Origin: Xanthocytophaga sp031424975
GTDB taxonomy: Bacteria; Bacteroidota; Bacteroidia; Cytophagales; 172606-1
Assembly (NCBI GenBank): GCA_031424975.1
Contig: JANPIL010000512.1
Location: 1 to 12,670, forward strand
Direction: 5' to 3'
DNA: 12,670 nucleotides
Shown here: positions 1 to 7,007 of the stretch, piece after piece
Position numbering within the stretch: position 1 is the first letter of the stretch
Layout: the number at the start of each line of letters is the position of its first letter
Translations under genes and position numbers: made by a program
The notes under the pieces: model-generated
Told to the model about the DNA's origin: nothing
What the model saw: only the letters and a program-made list of their open reading frames with translations
Database searches by the model: none

Positions 1-36
1 CAAGCCATCCGGTTCAAGGAAATGATGAGCCTGTGA
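1..36 (+). CDS. Possible C-terminal end of a plus-strand gene (partial)
   Basis: Frame 1 reads eleven codons from the window edge, ending in MMSL, and stops at TGA (34-36). A coding 3' end here would make this gene convergent with the zinc-ribbon gene at 213-986 and would place the hairpin at 41-93 and the repeat at 94-122 between two gene ends, as at 11792-11902. The fragment is too short to identify, and any short open frame could look like this. Confidence 0.35.
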   Translation, partial: QAIRFKEMMSL

Positions 37-40
37 GCCG

Positions 41-93
41 GGAATGACGCAACCCTGTGAGGTTTTTGAAACCTCACAGGGTTGCGTCATTCC
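41..93. repeat. Perfect 25-bp inverted repeat (REP-like hairpin)
   Basis: The left arm 41-65 and right arm 69-93 are exact reverse complements around a 3-base loop (TTG). The centre contains CCTGTGAGGTTT and its complement; palindromes of this flavour are, from memory, scattered between genes in many Bacteroidota. The last base of the right arm touches the first base of the 29-bp element at 94. No T-run follows on the plus strand, so it does not look like an ordinary intrinsic terminator. A REP-type or miniature mobile palindrome is the likeliest reading. Confidence 0.75.
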
Positions 94-122
94 AAAATAG
101 TATCTTTCAAAAACCCCAAACC
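94..122 (-). repeat. 29-bp intergenic element, copy 1
   Basis: Read on the minus strand it starts GGTTTGG and, after eleven bases, ends GATACTATTTT, a full match to both conserved blocks. It lies downstream of the zinc-ribbon gene's terminator and directly against the hairpin at 41-93. On the plus strand it holds TATCTTTC, one base from the Bacteroidota -7 box TAnnTTTG, but no plus-strand gene follows closely. Confidence 0.85.
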
Positions 123-146
123 CCCTCCCCTGCTTTCTGAAAACAA

Positions 147-181
147 AAGAAGCGGCCGGGCTTGTCGCCCAGCCGCTTCTT
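147..181 (-). terminator. Intrinsic terminator of the zinc-ribbon gene
   Basis: A 15-bp stem (147-161 with 167-181, one mismatch at 157/171) and a 5-base loop is followed on the minus strand by TTTTGTTT. It begins about 30 bases after the stop codon of the minus-strand gene ending at 213, the expected place for a rho-independent terminator. Confidence 0.8.
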
Positions 182-212
182 CAAATGGGGTTGGTTAGCC
201 AGCGTGGGTTCA

Positions 213-986
213 TCAGCGCAAGTCGGCCGCCACTTTCTTGGGCTTGTCCTTGTCCACGGGAACCACTTCCTCCACATCGGCAAATACGCGTCCGCAATGC
301 TCGCAGACGATGATTTTCTTTTTCTCGCGGATTTCCACCTGGCGCTGTGGCGGCACCATGTTGAAGCAGCCGCCGCACGCACCCCGCTTGACCAGCACCA
401 CGGCCAAGCCGTTCAGGGCGTTGGTGCGTATCTTGGTGTATGACCGCAGCAGGCGTTCCTCCACGTGGGTGGCCTGCTCGTCGCGGGCAACGGCAAGGGT
501 TTTTTCCTCTTCCTCGCTTTCGGCGGTGATGGTTCCGAGTTCCTTTTTCTTGGTGTCGAGGTCTTTGCGGCGTTCGCCCAGCGTGCTTTCCACCTTGAGT
601 ATCTCCTCTTTCTTAAACGAAATCCTGACGTGGGCCTCGCTGATTTTCTTTTCCACCAGCTCTATTTCCAGCGTCTGCAATTCCATTTCCTTGCTTATGG
701 CCTCGTGCTCGCGGTTGTTGCGCACGTTCATCTGCTGGTCCTTGTATTTGGCAATCAGCTTTTCCGAGTCCTTCTTGGCCAGTTTGAGTTGATCAACCTC
801 CCCGTCAAGCACCGCTATCTCCTTGCCGAACTTGCCAATGCGGGTTTCGTAGCCGATAATCTCGTCTTCAAGGTCTTGCACTTCTTCGGGCAGGTCGCCG
901 CGCACCTTGAGTATCTGGTCCAGTTTTGAATCAATGGTCTGAAGGGAAAGTAGGGCTTCGAGTTTCTGGGCAACCGTGAGTTCCAT
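213..986 (-). CDS. C4 zinc-ribbon coiled-coil protein (COG1579 / DUF164-like)
   Basis: 257 residues. Roughly residues 1-190 are charged and heptad-like, rich in Glu, Lys and Leu, and read as a long coiled-coil hairpin. The C-terminal part holds two CxxC pairs, CGGC at 204-207 and CEHC at 228-231, which would bind one zinc ion. This is the architecture of COG1579, a family sometimes annotated as a possible nucleic-acid-binding protein; its exact role is not settled. The ATG at 986 (MELTVAQK) was chosen because the family aligns from here; the frame stays open upstream to 1172, but that stretch is unlike the family and contains a run typical of non-coding sequence. The gene follows the NIF3 gene on the same strand after 136 bases with no recognisable promoter, so co-transcription is likely; the pairing with NIF3 is common in Bacteroidota. 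Confidence 0.85.
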   Translation of the reverse strand: MELTVAQKLEALLSLQTIDSKLDQILKVRGDLPEEVQDLEDEIIGYETRIGKFGKEIAVLDGEVDQLKLAKKDSEKLIAKYKDQQMNVRNNREHEAISKEMELQTLEIELVEKKISEAHVRISFKKEEILKVESTLGERRKDLDTKKKELGTITAESEEEEKTLAVARDEQATHVEERLLRSYTKIRTNALNGLAVVLVKRGACGGCFNMVPPQRQVEIREKKKIIVCEHCGRVFADVEEVVPVDKDKPKKVAADLR

Positions 987-1122
987 TGAATGGTCGGGGA
1001 AAATGGTAGATGATGAACGTGCGGATGGCAGGGTGAAAAGCAAACACCACACCAGCCATGCTTGGTAATTCAAACAGACGTGATTCAAATAATCGCAGGG
1101 CAAACGGATTCCAAGCGAAAAA

Positions 1123-2220
1123 TCACAGGTAGAAAACCGGATTGGTGACTGTTTCTGCCAAATTGACCGCAATAGTAGGGAATTTTTCGGACAAATACCC
1201 GCAAATCAAATCTTTTGTGAAGGCTTCGCTTTCGTAATGCCCGATGTCGGCCAGGATTATCTCCCCTTGGGCCTCAAAAAACTCGTGGTATTTCACATCC
1301 GCCGTCACAAACACGTCCGCCGCCGCGCGGATGGCATCGGGCAGCAGGAAAACGCCCGCGCCGCCGCACACGGCAACCGTGCGCACGGGCTGCCCGCGCA
1401 GGGCCGTGTGCCGCACGCAACCGGCGGCCATGCGGTTTTTCAAATGATTCAGGAAATCCATCTCGCCCATGGGCGTTTCCAGCGTGCCGATGACCCCCGC
1501 CCCCACCTCCTGGTTTTCGTTTTCCAGGTCGTGCACGTAATGCGCCACCTCCTCGTAGGGGTGCGCCTGCCGCATGGCTGCCAGCACCCGCGCCGACAAA
1601 TGGGCCGGAAACATGACTTCCACGCGGTTCTCGGCCACCTGTTCGGGCTTGCCCGCCCGCCCGGTGTGCGGCTGTGCGGCCGCGTTGGGCGTGAATGCCC
1701 CGGTTCCCGCCGTGCGGAAGCTGCACTCCGAGTAGTTTCCGATCATGCCCGCCCCGGCTTGATGCAGGGCGGCAAGCAGCAAATCGGTGTGGGCCACCGG
1801 CACAAACACGGTCAGTTTGCGCAGTGTCCGGGTTTTAGGGGCCAGTATCCGGCTGCCGTGCAAGCCGAGCTGCCGCGCAATCCTGAAATTCACGCCGCCC
1901 GCCACATTGTCCAGGTTGGTGTGGGCGGCATAGATGGCAATATCGTGCCGGATGGCGGTGACAATGGCCCGCCCGACGTAGTGGCTACGGTTGATTTTCC
2001 TCAAGCCCTTGAACACAATCGGATGGTGCGCCACCACGAGGTTGCAGCCCCGGCGCACGGCTTCCAGAACCACTTCTTCGGTGGTATCCAGGCTGACGAG
2101 CACGCCGGTCACTTCCGTCTGTGCCTCGCCGGTGATGAGGCCCGCATTGTCGTAGCTTTCCTGGTAGGCCAGCGGAGCCAATGCTTCCAGGTGCCGGGTG
2201 ATGTGGGAGATGGTGGTCAT
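1123..2220 (-). CDS. NIF3 / YbgI family dinuclear metal-centre protein
   Basis: 365 residues, starting at ATG 2220 (MTTISHITRHLEALAP). The metal-ligand motifs are clear: HHPIVF with His65 and His66, AHTNLDN with His100 and Asp104, and near the C-terminus GHYESEAF with His328 and Glu330. NIF3/YbgI proteins form toroidal hexamers with a two-metal site in each subunit. Structures are known, but the physiological reaction is not firmly established, though annotations often suggest GTP cyclohydrolase I type 2-like. The length of about 365 fits the long form carrying a PII/CutA1-like inserted domain (roughly residues 125-270) between the two halves of the NIF3 fold. It is the first gene of a probable minus-strand pair with the zinc-ribbon gene. 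A 29-bp element copy lies 42 bases upstream of its start. Confidence 0.9.
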   Translation of the reverse strand: MTTISHITRHLEALAPLAYQESYDNAGLITGEAQTEVTGVLVSLDTTEEVVLEAVRRGCNLVVAHHPIVFKGLRKINRSHYVGRAIVTAIRHDIAIYAAHTNLDNVAGGVNFRIARQLGLHGSRILAPKTRTLRKLTVFVPVAHTDLLLAALHQAGAGMIGNYSECSFRTAGTGAFTPNAAAQPHTGRAGKPEQVAENRVEVMFPAHLSARVLAAMRQAHPYEEVAHYVHDLENENQEVGAGVIGTLETPMGEMDFLNHLKNRMAAGCVRHTALRGQPVRTVAVCGGAGVFLLPDAIRAAADVFVTADVKYHEFFEAQGEIILADIGHYESEAFTKDLICGYLSEKFPTIAVNLAETVTNPVFYL

Positions 2221-2259
2221 AAGTTACATGGACAGGGATTTGCACGGGATATGCCGCCG

Positions 2260-2267
2260 CAAAAATA
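2260..2267 (-). promoter_or_regulatory. Possible -7 box (TATTTTTG) for the NIF3 gene
   Basis: On the minus strand TATTTTTG matches TAnnTTTG, the Bacteroidota -7 consensus, about 40 bases before the NIF3 ATG. It is formed by the end of the 29-bp element plus two following bases. The upstream -33 position has TTTC instead of TTTG, so the match is partial. Confidence 0.4.
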
Positions 2268-2290
2268 GTATCGTTGAAAAACCGGAAACC
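2262..2290 (-). repeat. 29-bp intergenic element, copy 2
   Basis: On the minus strand it begins GGTTTCC (two mismatches to GGTTTGG) and ends with a perfect GATACTATTTT at the standard spacing. It lies in the divergent gap between the NIF3 gene and the glycogen synthase-like gene, pointing towards NIF3. A small perfect hairpin sits beside it at 2320-2340 (7-bp stem CGCCGCC). Confidence 0.8.
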
Positions 2291-2366
2291 CCACCGGCCT
2301 GCGGTTCGCATACCCGACCCGCCGCCCGCCAATGGCGGCGTTGGTGGAAATGACGGAATTTTACAC

Positions 2367-2374
2367 TATCTTTG
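2367..2374 (+). promoter_or_regulatory. -7 box TATCTTTG of the glycogen synthase-like gene
   Basis: TATCTTTG fits the Bacteroidota TAnnTTTG -7 consensus, with a TTG at 2341-2343 in the -33 region (23 bases between, slightly long). It would give a leader of about 60 bases before ATG 2441 and could drive the overlapping pair 2441-4622. It is not part of a 29-bp element. Confidence 0.55.
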
Positions 2375-2440
2375 CCATATTACCCATTGATTTTCGTTGC
2401 CGGTCTCTTTTTTTTCGTTCATCGTAATCCCCAAAGTAAC

Positions 2441-3256
2441 ATGAGCAAACTCCGTATCCTTTACGTCGCCACCGAAATCAATCCTTTTCTCCAAACCTCC
2501 GAGGTAGCCGATTTTGTTAGGAGATTGCCACAGGCCATGCAGGAAAGAGGCATGGAAATCCGCATTCTGGTGCCCCGCTTCGGCCTGATCAACGAACGCA
2601 AGAACCGCCTGCACGAAGTGGTGCGGCTGTCGGGCATCAACATCGCCGTTGGCGACGAGGAAAAGCCGCTGGTTATCAAGGTCGCCTCGATTCCCAATGC
2701 CAAGCTGCAAGTGTATTTCATTGACAACGAAGACTATTTCCACCGCAAATCCGTTTTCTTCGACAAAGACAACCAGTTCCACGCCGACAACGACGAGCGG
2801 GCCATTTTCTTCTGCAAGGGCGTGCTGGAAACGGTGAAGAAACTGGGTTGGTCGCCGGATATCGTGCATTGCAACGACTGGATGACAAGCCTGATTCCGA
2901 TGTATTTGAAGACAACCTATAAAAACGACCCGATGTTCAAGGGAACCAAATCGGTGTTCACCGTTTACAACAGTTTCTTCCCGCACAAGTTCGACGGGCT
3001 GGAACTGCTGGAAAAAGTGAAGATGATGGATATTGAGGACGAAATGCTGAGCCTGATCAAAACCGCCGACTACCAGGGCTTTGTGCGCATCGGCATGGCC
3101 TACGCCGATGTGGTGATCAAGGCCGAAGAACGGTTCAACGAAAAGCTGACCCAGCTATTGAGCGAATGCGACGAGAAAAAAATCAACTACATCGAAACCA
3201 CCGATGAAACTTTCAGCGAATCATATTACAACCTTTACAATGAGATGTTTAATTAA
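2441..3256 (+). CDS. Glycogen/starch synthase-like protein, N-terminal half only
   Basis: 271 residues, from ATG 2441 (MSKLRILYVATEINPF). It resembles the N-terminal Rossmann half of GT5 glycogen/starch synthases: the ILYVATEINPF opening, the central VHCNDWMTSLIPMYLK segment matching the family's HxHDWxT region, and a VFTVYNSFFP stretch. The C-terminal GT-B domain that binds ADP-glucose is absent, and the N-terminal KTGGLADV loop of true GlgA is replaced by QTSEVADF. It is therefore unlikely to make glycogen. Bacteroidota commonly carry proteins of this length next to a DUF4270 gene and glmS, as here. The acidic, helical tail (Asp/Glu/Asn/Tyr-rich) is typical of these. A nearby TTG at 2372 keeps the frame open upstream, but it lies within the promoter box and was rejected as a start. 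The 3' end overlaps the DUF4270 gene by 17 bases, so the two are probably translationally coupled. Confidence 0.85.
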   Translation: MSKLRILYVATEINPFLQTSEVADFVRRLPQAMQERGMEIRILVPRFGLINERKNRLHEVVRLSGINIAVGDEEKPLVIKVASIPNAKLQVYFIDNEDYFHRKSVFFDKDNQFHADNDERAIFFCKGVLETVKKLGWSPDIVHCNDWMTSLIPMYLKTTYKNDPMFKGTKSVFTVYNSFFPHKFDGLELLEKVKMMDIEDEMLSLIKTADYQGFVRIGMAYADVVIKAEERFNEKLTQLLSECDEKKINYIETTDETFSESYYNLYNEMFN

Positions 3257-4622
3257 GGCAGGTTTGTGCATTTTTTTTCCTACTATTTTTTTCGCGTGCC
3301 AATTGGAAGACCCCAAGGAAATCGGTGCCGGGCTTAACCCCGGCACCGGCAACTTCGGGGTTATTTACACGGACACCCTGACGCTGCGCACCTCCACGGT
3401 GCTCGTGGATTCGGTGGTGACCAGCCAAAGCATAAGGCCGATTGTGGGTTACTACAATGACCCGGCTTCGGGCACGGTCGCGTGTCGGAGTTTCTTCCAG
3501 TGCATTTACAGCAGCGAGAAGTTCGACTTGGGAGCCAACCCGCTCTACGACTCCACCACGCTGTTCCTGATCAGCGACAGCCTGAGTACCGACCTGAAAA
3601 AGCCCATCGCGCAGAACCTGAAAGTGTACCGCCTGACCAGCGATTTTGACGGGGCACGCAACTACCTGAACACCGACGATTTTGCCTTTGACCCGGCTCC
3701 CGTAGGCCAGTACACCTATAACCGTCCGGCCAACTCCACCCGCAAGGCCGATACGCTGCGCATCAAACTGGACGCGGCGACCGGCCAAAGCCTGCTGTCG
3801 GCCTACCGGAACACCCTGACCGAAACCGACTTCACGGCGGCTTTCAAGGGCTTGGCAGTCGGTTCGGACGAGACCGGCAACACCCTCAGCCGGTTTGCGC
3901 TTGGTGCGGTGGTCATGTACTACCACAACGCGGGCGAAACGGCGGCCAAGGCCGTCAATTTCAGCGCGTCGTTCGGACGGTTCTTCAACCAGATAAAATC
4001 CGTGCGCACGGGTACGCTGGGCGGTTTGCGGAAGGCTTACGATGCCGTGCCTTCCACCGCTACCGGCAACCTCACGTACATCCAGTCGGGAACCGGCCTC
4101 AAGACCAAGATAGAGATGCCATCTCTCAAGGATTTGGGCAAGAACCGCGACATCATCATCAACGAGGCGCGGCTGGTGCTGAAACCGGTATCGGGCGGGA
4201 TTTTCTCGGCCGTCCAGTTGCCGCCTTCCCGCCTGCGCCTGTACGAGGCCGACCTCAACGGACGGATGCCCACGCTGGTGCAGGCCGGGACCCCGCCCGC
4301 GTATTTTTACGTGCCCCTGCAAAGTCAGCTTGGCAGCCCGGATGCGGCGTTCAATACCGATGGCACCTACGTGTTTTCGGTGGGCGGATACCTGCAGCAA
4401 GTGCTGTATAACGACCGGCTGCCCGCAGCCCAGCGCAAAGCCGACAAGGGGCTGTTTGTGGCCGTTCAGAGCGGCGCACCCTACTCCGAGCAACCGAGAG
4501 CACCGGTCACGCCGTTTGGCGAAAACGAGGTCACCGTGCGCGGCATCACCCTCGGCAGCCAGCAGCACCCGACCGGCGCGGCCAAGCTGATCATTTACTA
4601 CACGGTCATCAATCCGAATTGA
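3240..4622 (+). CDS. DUF4270 family lipoprotein
   Basis: 460 residues from ATG 3240 (MRCLIKAGLCIFFP). Residues 1-20 form a lipoprotein signal peptide: a short basic start, a Phe/Ile-rich core and FFAC, with the lipidated Cys at about 21, followed by acidic QLEDPKEIG. The protein is probably anchored to the outer or inner membrane on the periplasmic side. The remainder is beta-rich, with repeated jelly-roll-like strands and a late TDGTYVFSVGGYLQQVL segment characteristic of DUF4270, a Bacteroidota family without assigned function. The in-frame ATG at 3204 lies well inside the previous gene and would place extra residues before the signal peptide, so 3240 is preferred. The signal-peptide core is encoded by a degenerate copy of the 29-bp element (3261-3289). 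A terminator follows at 4668. Confidence 0.85.
   Translation: MRCLIKAGLCIFFPTIFFACQLEDPKEIGAGLNPGTGNFGVIYTDTLTLRTSTVLVDSVVTSQSIRPIVGYYNDPASGTVACRSFFQCIYSSEKFDLGANPLYDSTTLFLISDSLSTDLKKPIAQNLKVYRLTSDFDGARNYLNTDDFAFDPAPVGQYTYNRPANSTRKADTLRIKLDAATGQSLLSAYRNTLTETDFTAAFKGLAVGSDETGNTLSRFALGAVVMYYHNAGETAAKAVNFSASFGRFFNQIKSVRTGTLGGLRKAYDAVPSTATGNLTYIQSGTGLKTKIEMPSLKDLGKNRDIIINEARLVLKPVSGGIFSAVQLPPSRLRLYEADLNGRMPTLVQAGTPPAYFYVPLQSQLGSPDAAFNTDGTYVFSVGGYLQQVLYNDRLPAAQRKADKGLFVAVQSGAPYSEQPRAPVTPFGENEVTVRGITLGSQQHPTGAAKLIIYYTVINPN
3261..3289 (+). repeat. Degenerate 29-bp element copy inside the DUF4270 signal-peptide codons
   Basis: GGTTTG at 3261-3266 and TACTATTTT at 3281-3289 keep exactly the spacing of the intergenic copies and match 15 of 18 conserved bases. 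The copy begins five bases after the stop of the preceding gene and encodes Gly-Leu-Cys through the Ile/Phe core of the signal peptide. Poly-T stretches in a signal-peptide core can arise by chance, so this copy is less certain than the others. Confidence 0.5.
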
Positions 4623-4667
4623 CGGCGGGCGGCTTTGTGTGCCGGGCATCATTTTGTCTTTTTTCAG

Positions 4668-4705
4668 GAAGGATGTTTTGAAAGAAGCATCCTTCTTCGT
4701 TTTTT
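4668..4705 (+). terminator. Intrinsic terminator after the DUF4270 gene
   Basis: An 8-bp stem (GAAGGATG at 4668-4675 pairing with CATCCTTC at 4688-4695), with a 12-base loop, is followed by TTCGTTTTTT. It lies 46 bases past the stop codon and would separate the 2441-4622 pair from glmS. Confidence 0.75.
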
Positions 4706-4715
4706 CACGCCTGCG

Positions 4716-4744
4716 GGTTTGGGCATTCCGGAAGATACTATTTT
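4716..4744 (+). repeat. 29-bp intergenic element, copy 3
   Basis: Starts GGTTTGG, ends GATACTATTTT, both perfect. It sits between the DUF4270 terminator and glmS, 135 bases before the glmS start, pointing towards glmS. The middle contains the palindrome TTCCGGAA. The remaining bases up to 4879 hold nothing I recognise. Confidence 0.85.
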
Positions 4745-4879
4745 GAAGACACCGTTTCCGGATGCGGAACGGCGGTTGTCCAACCGGCCCTCAACGCGGA
4801 CCCCCAACATCCACACGTTTGCCAATCGCGCAACCGGTTATCAGCGTTCAACCCATTCTCATTTAAACCCATTCGTACC

Positions 4880-6718
4880 ATGTGCGGAATTGTCGCTTAC
4901 ACGGGCTACCAGCAAGCCTACCCGATTTTGATTAAGGGACTCAAACGCCTCGAATACCGGGGCTACGACAGTGCCGGTGTCGCGCTGCTCAACGGGCAGG
5001 GCCTGACCGTGTACAAGAAAAAGGGCAAGGTCAGTGAGTTGGAGGGTTTTGTCAGGGATACCGACACGGGCGGCACCATCGGCATTGGCCACACGCGCTG
5101 GGCCACGCACGGCGAACCCAACGACGTGAATGCCCACCCGCACTACTCGTCGAGCAAGCGGCTGGTGATGATCCACAACGGCATTATTGAGAACTACCAC
5201 GCCCTGAAGCAGGAACTGGCCAACCACGGGCACATATTCAGCAGCGAGACCGATTCGGAGGTGTTCGTGCATTTCATCGAGCACGTGCAGGAACGCGTCG
5301 GCTGCACGCTGGAAGAGGCCATCCGGCTGGCCCTGAAGGAAGTGGTGGGGGCATACGCCATCGTGATCATGTCCAAGGAACATCCCGACACGCTGTTTGC
5401 CGCCCGCAAAGGCAGCCCGATGGTGATCGGCGTGGGCGAAAGGGAGTATTTTGTCGCTTCCGATGCCACGCCCATTGTGGAGTACACCAGCGAGGTAGTG
5501 TACCTGGACGATTACGAGATTGCCGTAATCTCGCGCGACGGCCTGACCATCAAGACCATTGAGGATGTGACCATTGCGCCGTACGTGCACACCTTGGAAC
5601 TGGAACTGGAATCCATTGAAAAGGGCGGCTACGAGCATTTCATGCTCAAGGAGATTTTTGAGCAGCCCCGCTCGGTGAAAGACAGTATGCGCGGCCGCGT
5701 CAACGCAGACAAGGGGCACCTGCTGTTGGGCGGCCTGCGCGAATACCTGAACAAGATGATCCACGCGCAACGCATCGTCATTATCGGGTGCGGCACTTCG
5801 TGGCACGCCGGACTGGTGGCCGAATACATTTTCGAGGAGTTTGCCCGCGTACCCGTCGAGGTGGAATACGCTTCCGAGTTCCGCTACCGCAACCCGGTCA
5901 TCAACGAGGGCGACGTGGTGATTGCCATCTCGCAGTCGGGCGAGACGGCCGACACATTGGCCGCCATTGAACTGGCCAAGTCCAAGGGGGCCATCATTTT
6001 CGGGGTCTGCAACGTGGTCGGCTCGTCCATTCCGCGCGCCACGCACGCCGGGGCCTACACCCACGCCGGCCCGGAAATCGGGGTTGCCAGCACCAAGGCG
6101 TTCACAGCGCAGGTGGTGGTGCTGGCCATGATGGGCATTATCCTGGCCAAAGCCAAGGGAACCATCACCGAAACGGTGTACCGCGAACTGCTGGTGGAAC
6201 TGGAAACGATTCCCGACAAAATCCAGAAAATACTCGGCAAGCACAAACAAATCGAATACATCGCCGATATTTTCAAGGATGCGAGCAATTTCCTGTTTTT
6301 GGGGCGCGGCTACAACTTTCCGGTGGCCTTGGAAGGCGCGCTGAAACTCAAGGAAATATCTTACATCCACGCTGAAGGCTACCCGGCGGCGGAAATGAAG
6401 CACGGCCCCATCGCGCTGATTGACGAGGAAATGCCCGTGGTATTCATTGCCACCAAAGACAGCAGCTACGAGAAAATAGTGTCCAACATCCAGGAAGTGC
6501 GGGCACGCAAGGGTCGCGTGGTTGCGGTGGTCACCGAAAACGACGAACTGATCACCCAGATGGCCGAATTCGTGATTGAGATACCGCCCACGCACGAGGC
6601 CCTGATGCCCCTGCTGTCGGTGGTGCCGCTGCAACTGCTCTCGTATTACATCGCCGTCATGCGCGGCTGCAACGTGGACCAGCCCCGCAACCTGGCCAAA
6701 TCCGTCACCGTGGAATAA
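4880..6718 (+). CDS. glmS: Glutamine--fructose-6-phosphate aminotransferase (isomerizing)
   Basis: 612 residues, the usual length (E. coli GlmS has 609). GlmS converts fructose-6-phosphate and glutamine to glucosamine-6-phosphate and glutamate, the first committed step to UDP-GlcNAc for peptidoglycan and lipid A. The start MCGIVAYTGY puts the catalytic cysteine at residue 2 of the class II glutaminase domain (about 1-220, with GHTRWATHGEP and the HNGIIENY motif). Two sugar-isomerase (SIS) domains follow: the first has VIIGCGTSWHAG and ISQSGETADTL, the second has LGRGYNFPVALEGALKLKE and AAEMKHGPIAL. It ends in the canonical AKSVTVE. No sign of a glmS ribozyme is seen upstream, as expected outside Firmicutes. 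It probably has its own transcript, with a terminator before and a large hairpin after it. The long minus-strand frame opposite is a shadow. Confidence 0.97.
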   Translation: MCGIVAYTGYQQAYPILIKGLKRLEYRGYDSAGVALLNGQGLTVYKKKGKVSELEGFVRDTDTGGTIGIGHTRWATHGEPNDVNAHPHYSSSKRLVMIHNGIIENYHALKQELANHGHIFSSETDSEVFVHFIEHVQERVGCTLEEAIRLALKEVVGAYAIVIMSKEHPDTLFAARKGSPMVIGVGEREYFVASDATPIVEYTSEVVYLDDYEIAVISRDGLTIKTIEDVTIAPYVHTLELELESIEKGGYEHFMLKEIFEQPRSVKDSMRGRVNADKGHLLLGGLREYLNKMIHAQRIVIIGCGTSWHAGLVAEYIFEEFARVPVEVEYASEFRYRNPVINEGDVVIAISQSGETADTLAAIELAKSKGAIIFGVCNVVGSSIPRATHAGAYTHAGPEIGVASTKAFTAQVVVLAMMGIILAKAKGTITETVYRELLVELETIPDKIQKILGKHKQIEYIADIFKDASNFLFLGRGYNFPVALEGALKLKEISYIHAEGYPAAEMKHGPIALIDEEMPVVFIATKDSSYEKIVSNIQEVRARKGRVVAVVTENDELITQMAEFVIEIPPTHEALMPLLSVVPLQLLSYYIAVMRGCNVDQPRNLAKSVTVE

Positions 6719-6837
6719 TATCCTCACCCTTGCCGCCAGTGTGGGCGCGCGGCCGGATCATGACTCATCAAAAAGCCGCAAACTGGCGCAAGCCAGAACG
6801 CTTGCACCGGTAGCGAGAACCCACCAAAAGGCTCCGG

Positions 6838-6905
6838 AAAATAGTATCCGCCGGAAATGCCAAACCTATCGTGTCAGGTTTGGCATTTCCGGCGGATACT
6901 ATTTT
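6838..6905. repeat. Perfect palindrome made of two facing 29-bp element copies (4L and 4R)
   Basis: 6838-6866 and 6877-6905 are exact reverse complements of 29 bases, and one further pair (6867/6876) makes a 30-bp stem with an 8-base loop. Each arm is a complete 29-bp element with perfect GGTTTGG and GATACTATTTT blocks. On the plus strand the right arm runs into seven T's (ATTTTTTTAC), so it can act as the glmS terminator, 120 bases after its stop. The other parts of the 289-base gap before kaiC show no gene; only a short GCAAGC/GCTTGC dyad at 6788-6805. Confidence 0.9.
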
Positions 6906-7007
6906 TTTACGGCACGCCACCGGGTTTGACCGCCCAGAACCGGGCAATATTTTCTCCACACCTTGTTTGGTACAGTTTTTTTAGCGCGCCATCGGCTTGC
7001 CAACTCC

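Noticed and set aside
987..1122. AAAATGGTAGA upstream of the zinc-ribbon gene as another element copy, or a promoter there
   Set aside because: No GGTTTGG partner at the right spacing, and no TAnnTTTG box was found on the minus strand; the gap holds nothing I can support.
1237..2268. A 343-codon plus-strand open frame opposite the NIF3 gene
   Set aside because: Composition is His/Arg/Gly-rich and without family features; the minus strand has all NIF3 metal-binding motifs.
3249..4652. A 467-codon minus-strand open frame opposite the DUF4270 gene
   Set aside because: Shadow frame; the plus strand has a lipoprotein signal and family-like sequence.
6473..6483. AAAATAGTGTC inside glmS, one base from the element block
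   Set aside because: No AAACC block at the required distance, and the codons are needed for GlmS; chance match.
4859..6727. A 622-codon minus-strand open frame opposite glmS
   Set aside because: It is a shadow of glmS codon bias; the His/Val/Gly-rich product resembles no family, while the plus strand is an unmistakable GlmS.
6788..6805. GCAAGC/GCTTGC dyad after glmS as a terminator
   Set aside because: Six-bp stem without a T-run; the palindrome at 6838-6905 is a far better candidate.
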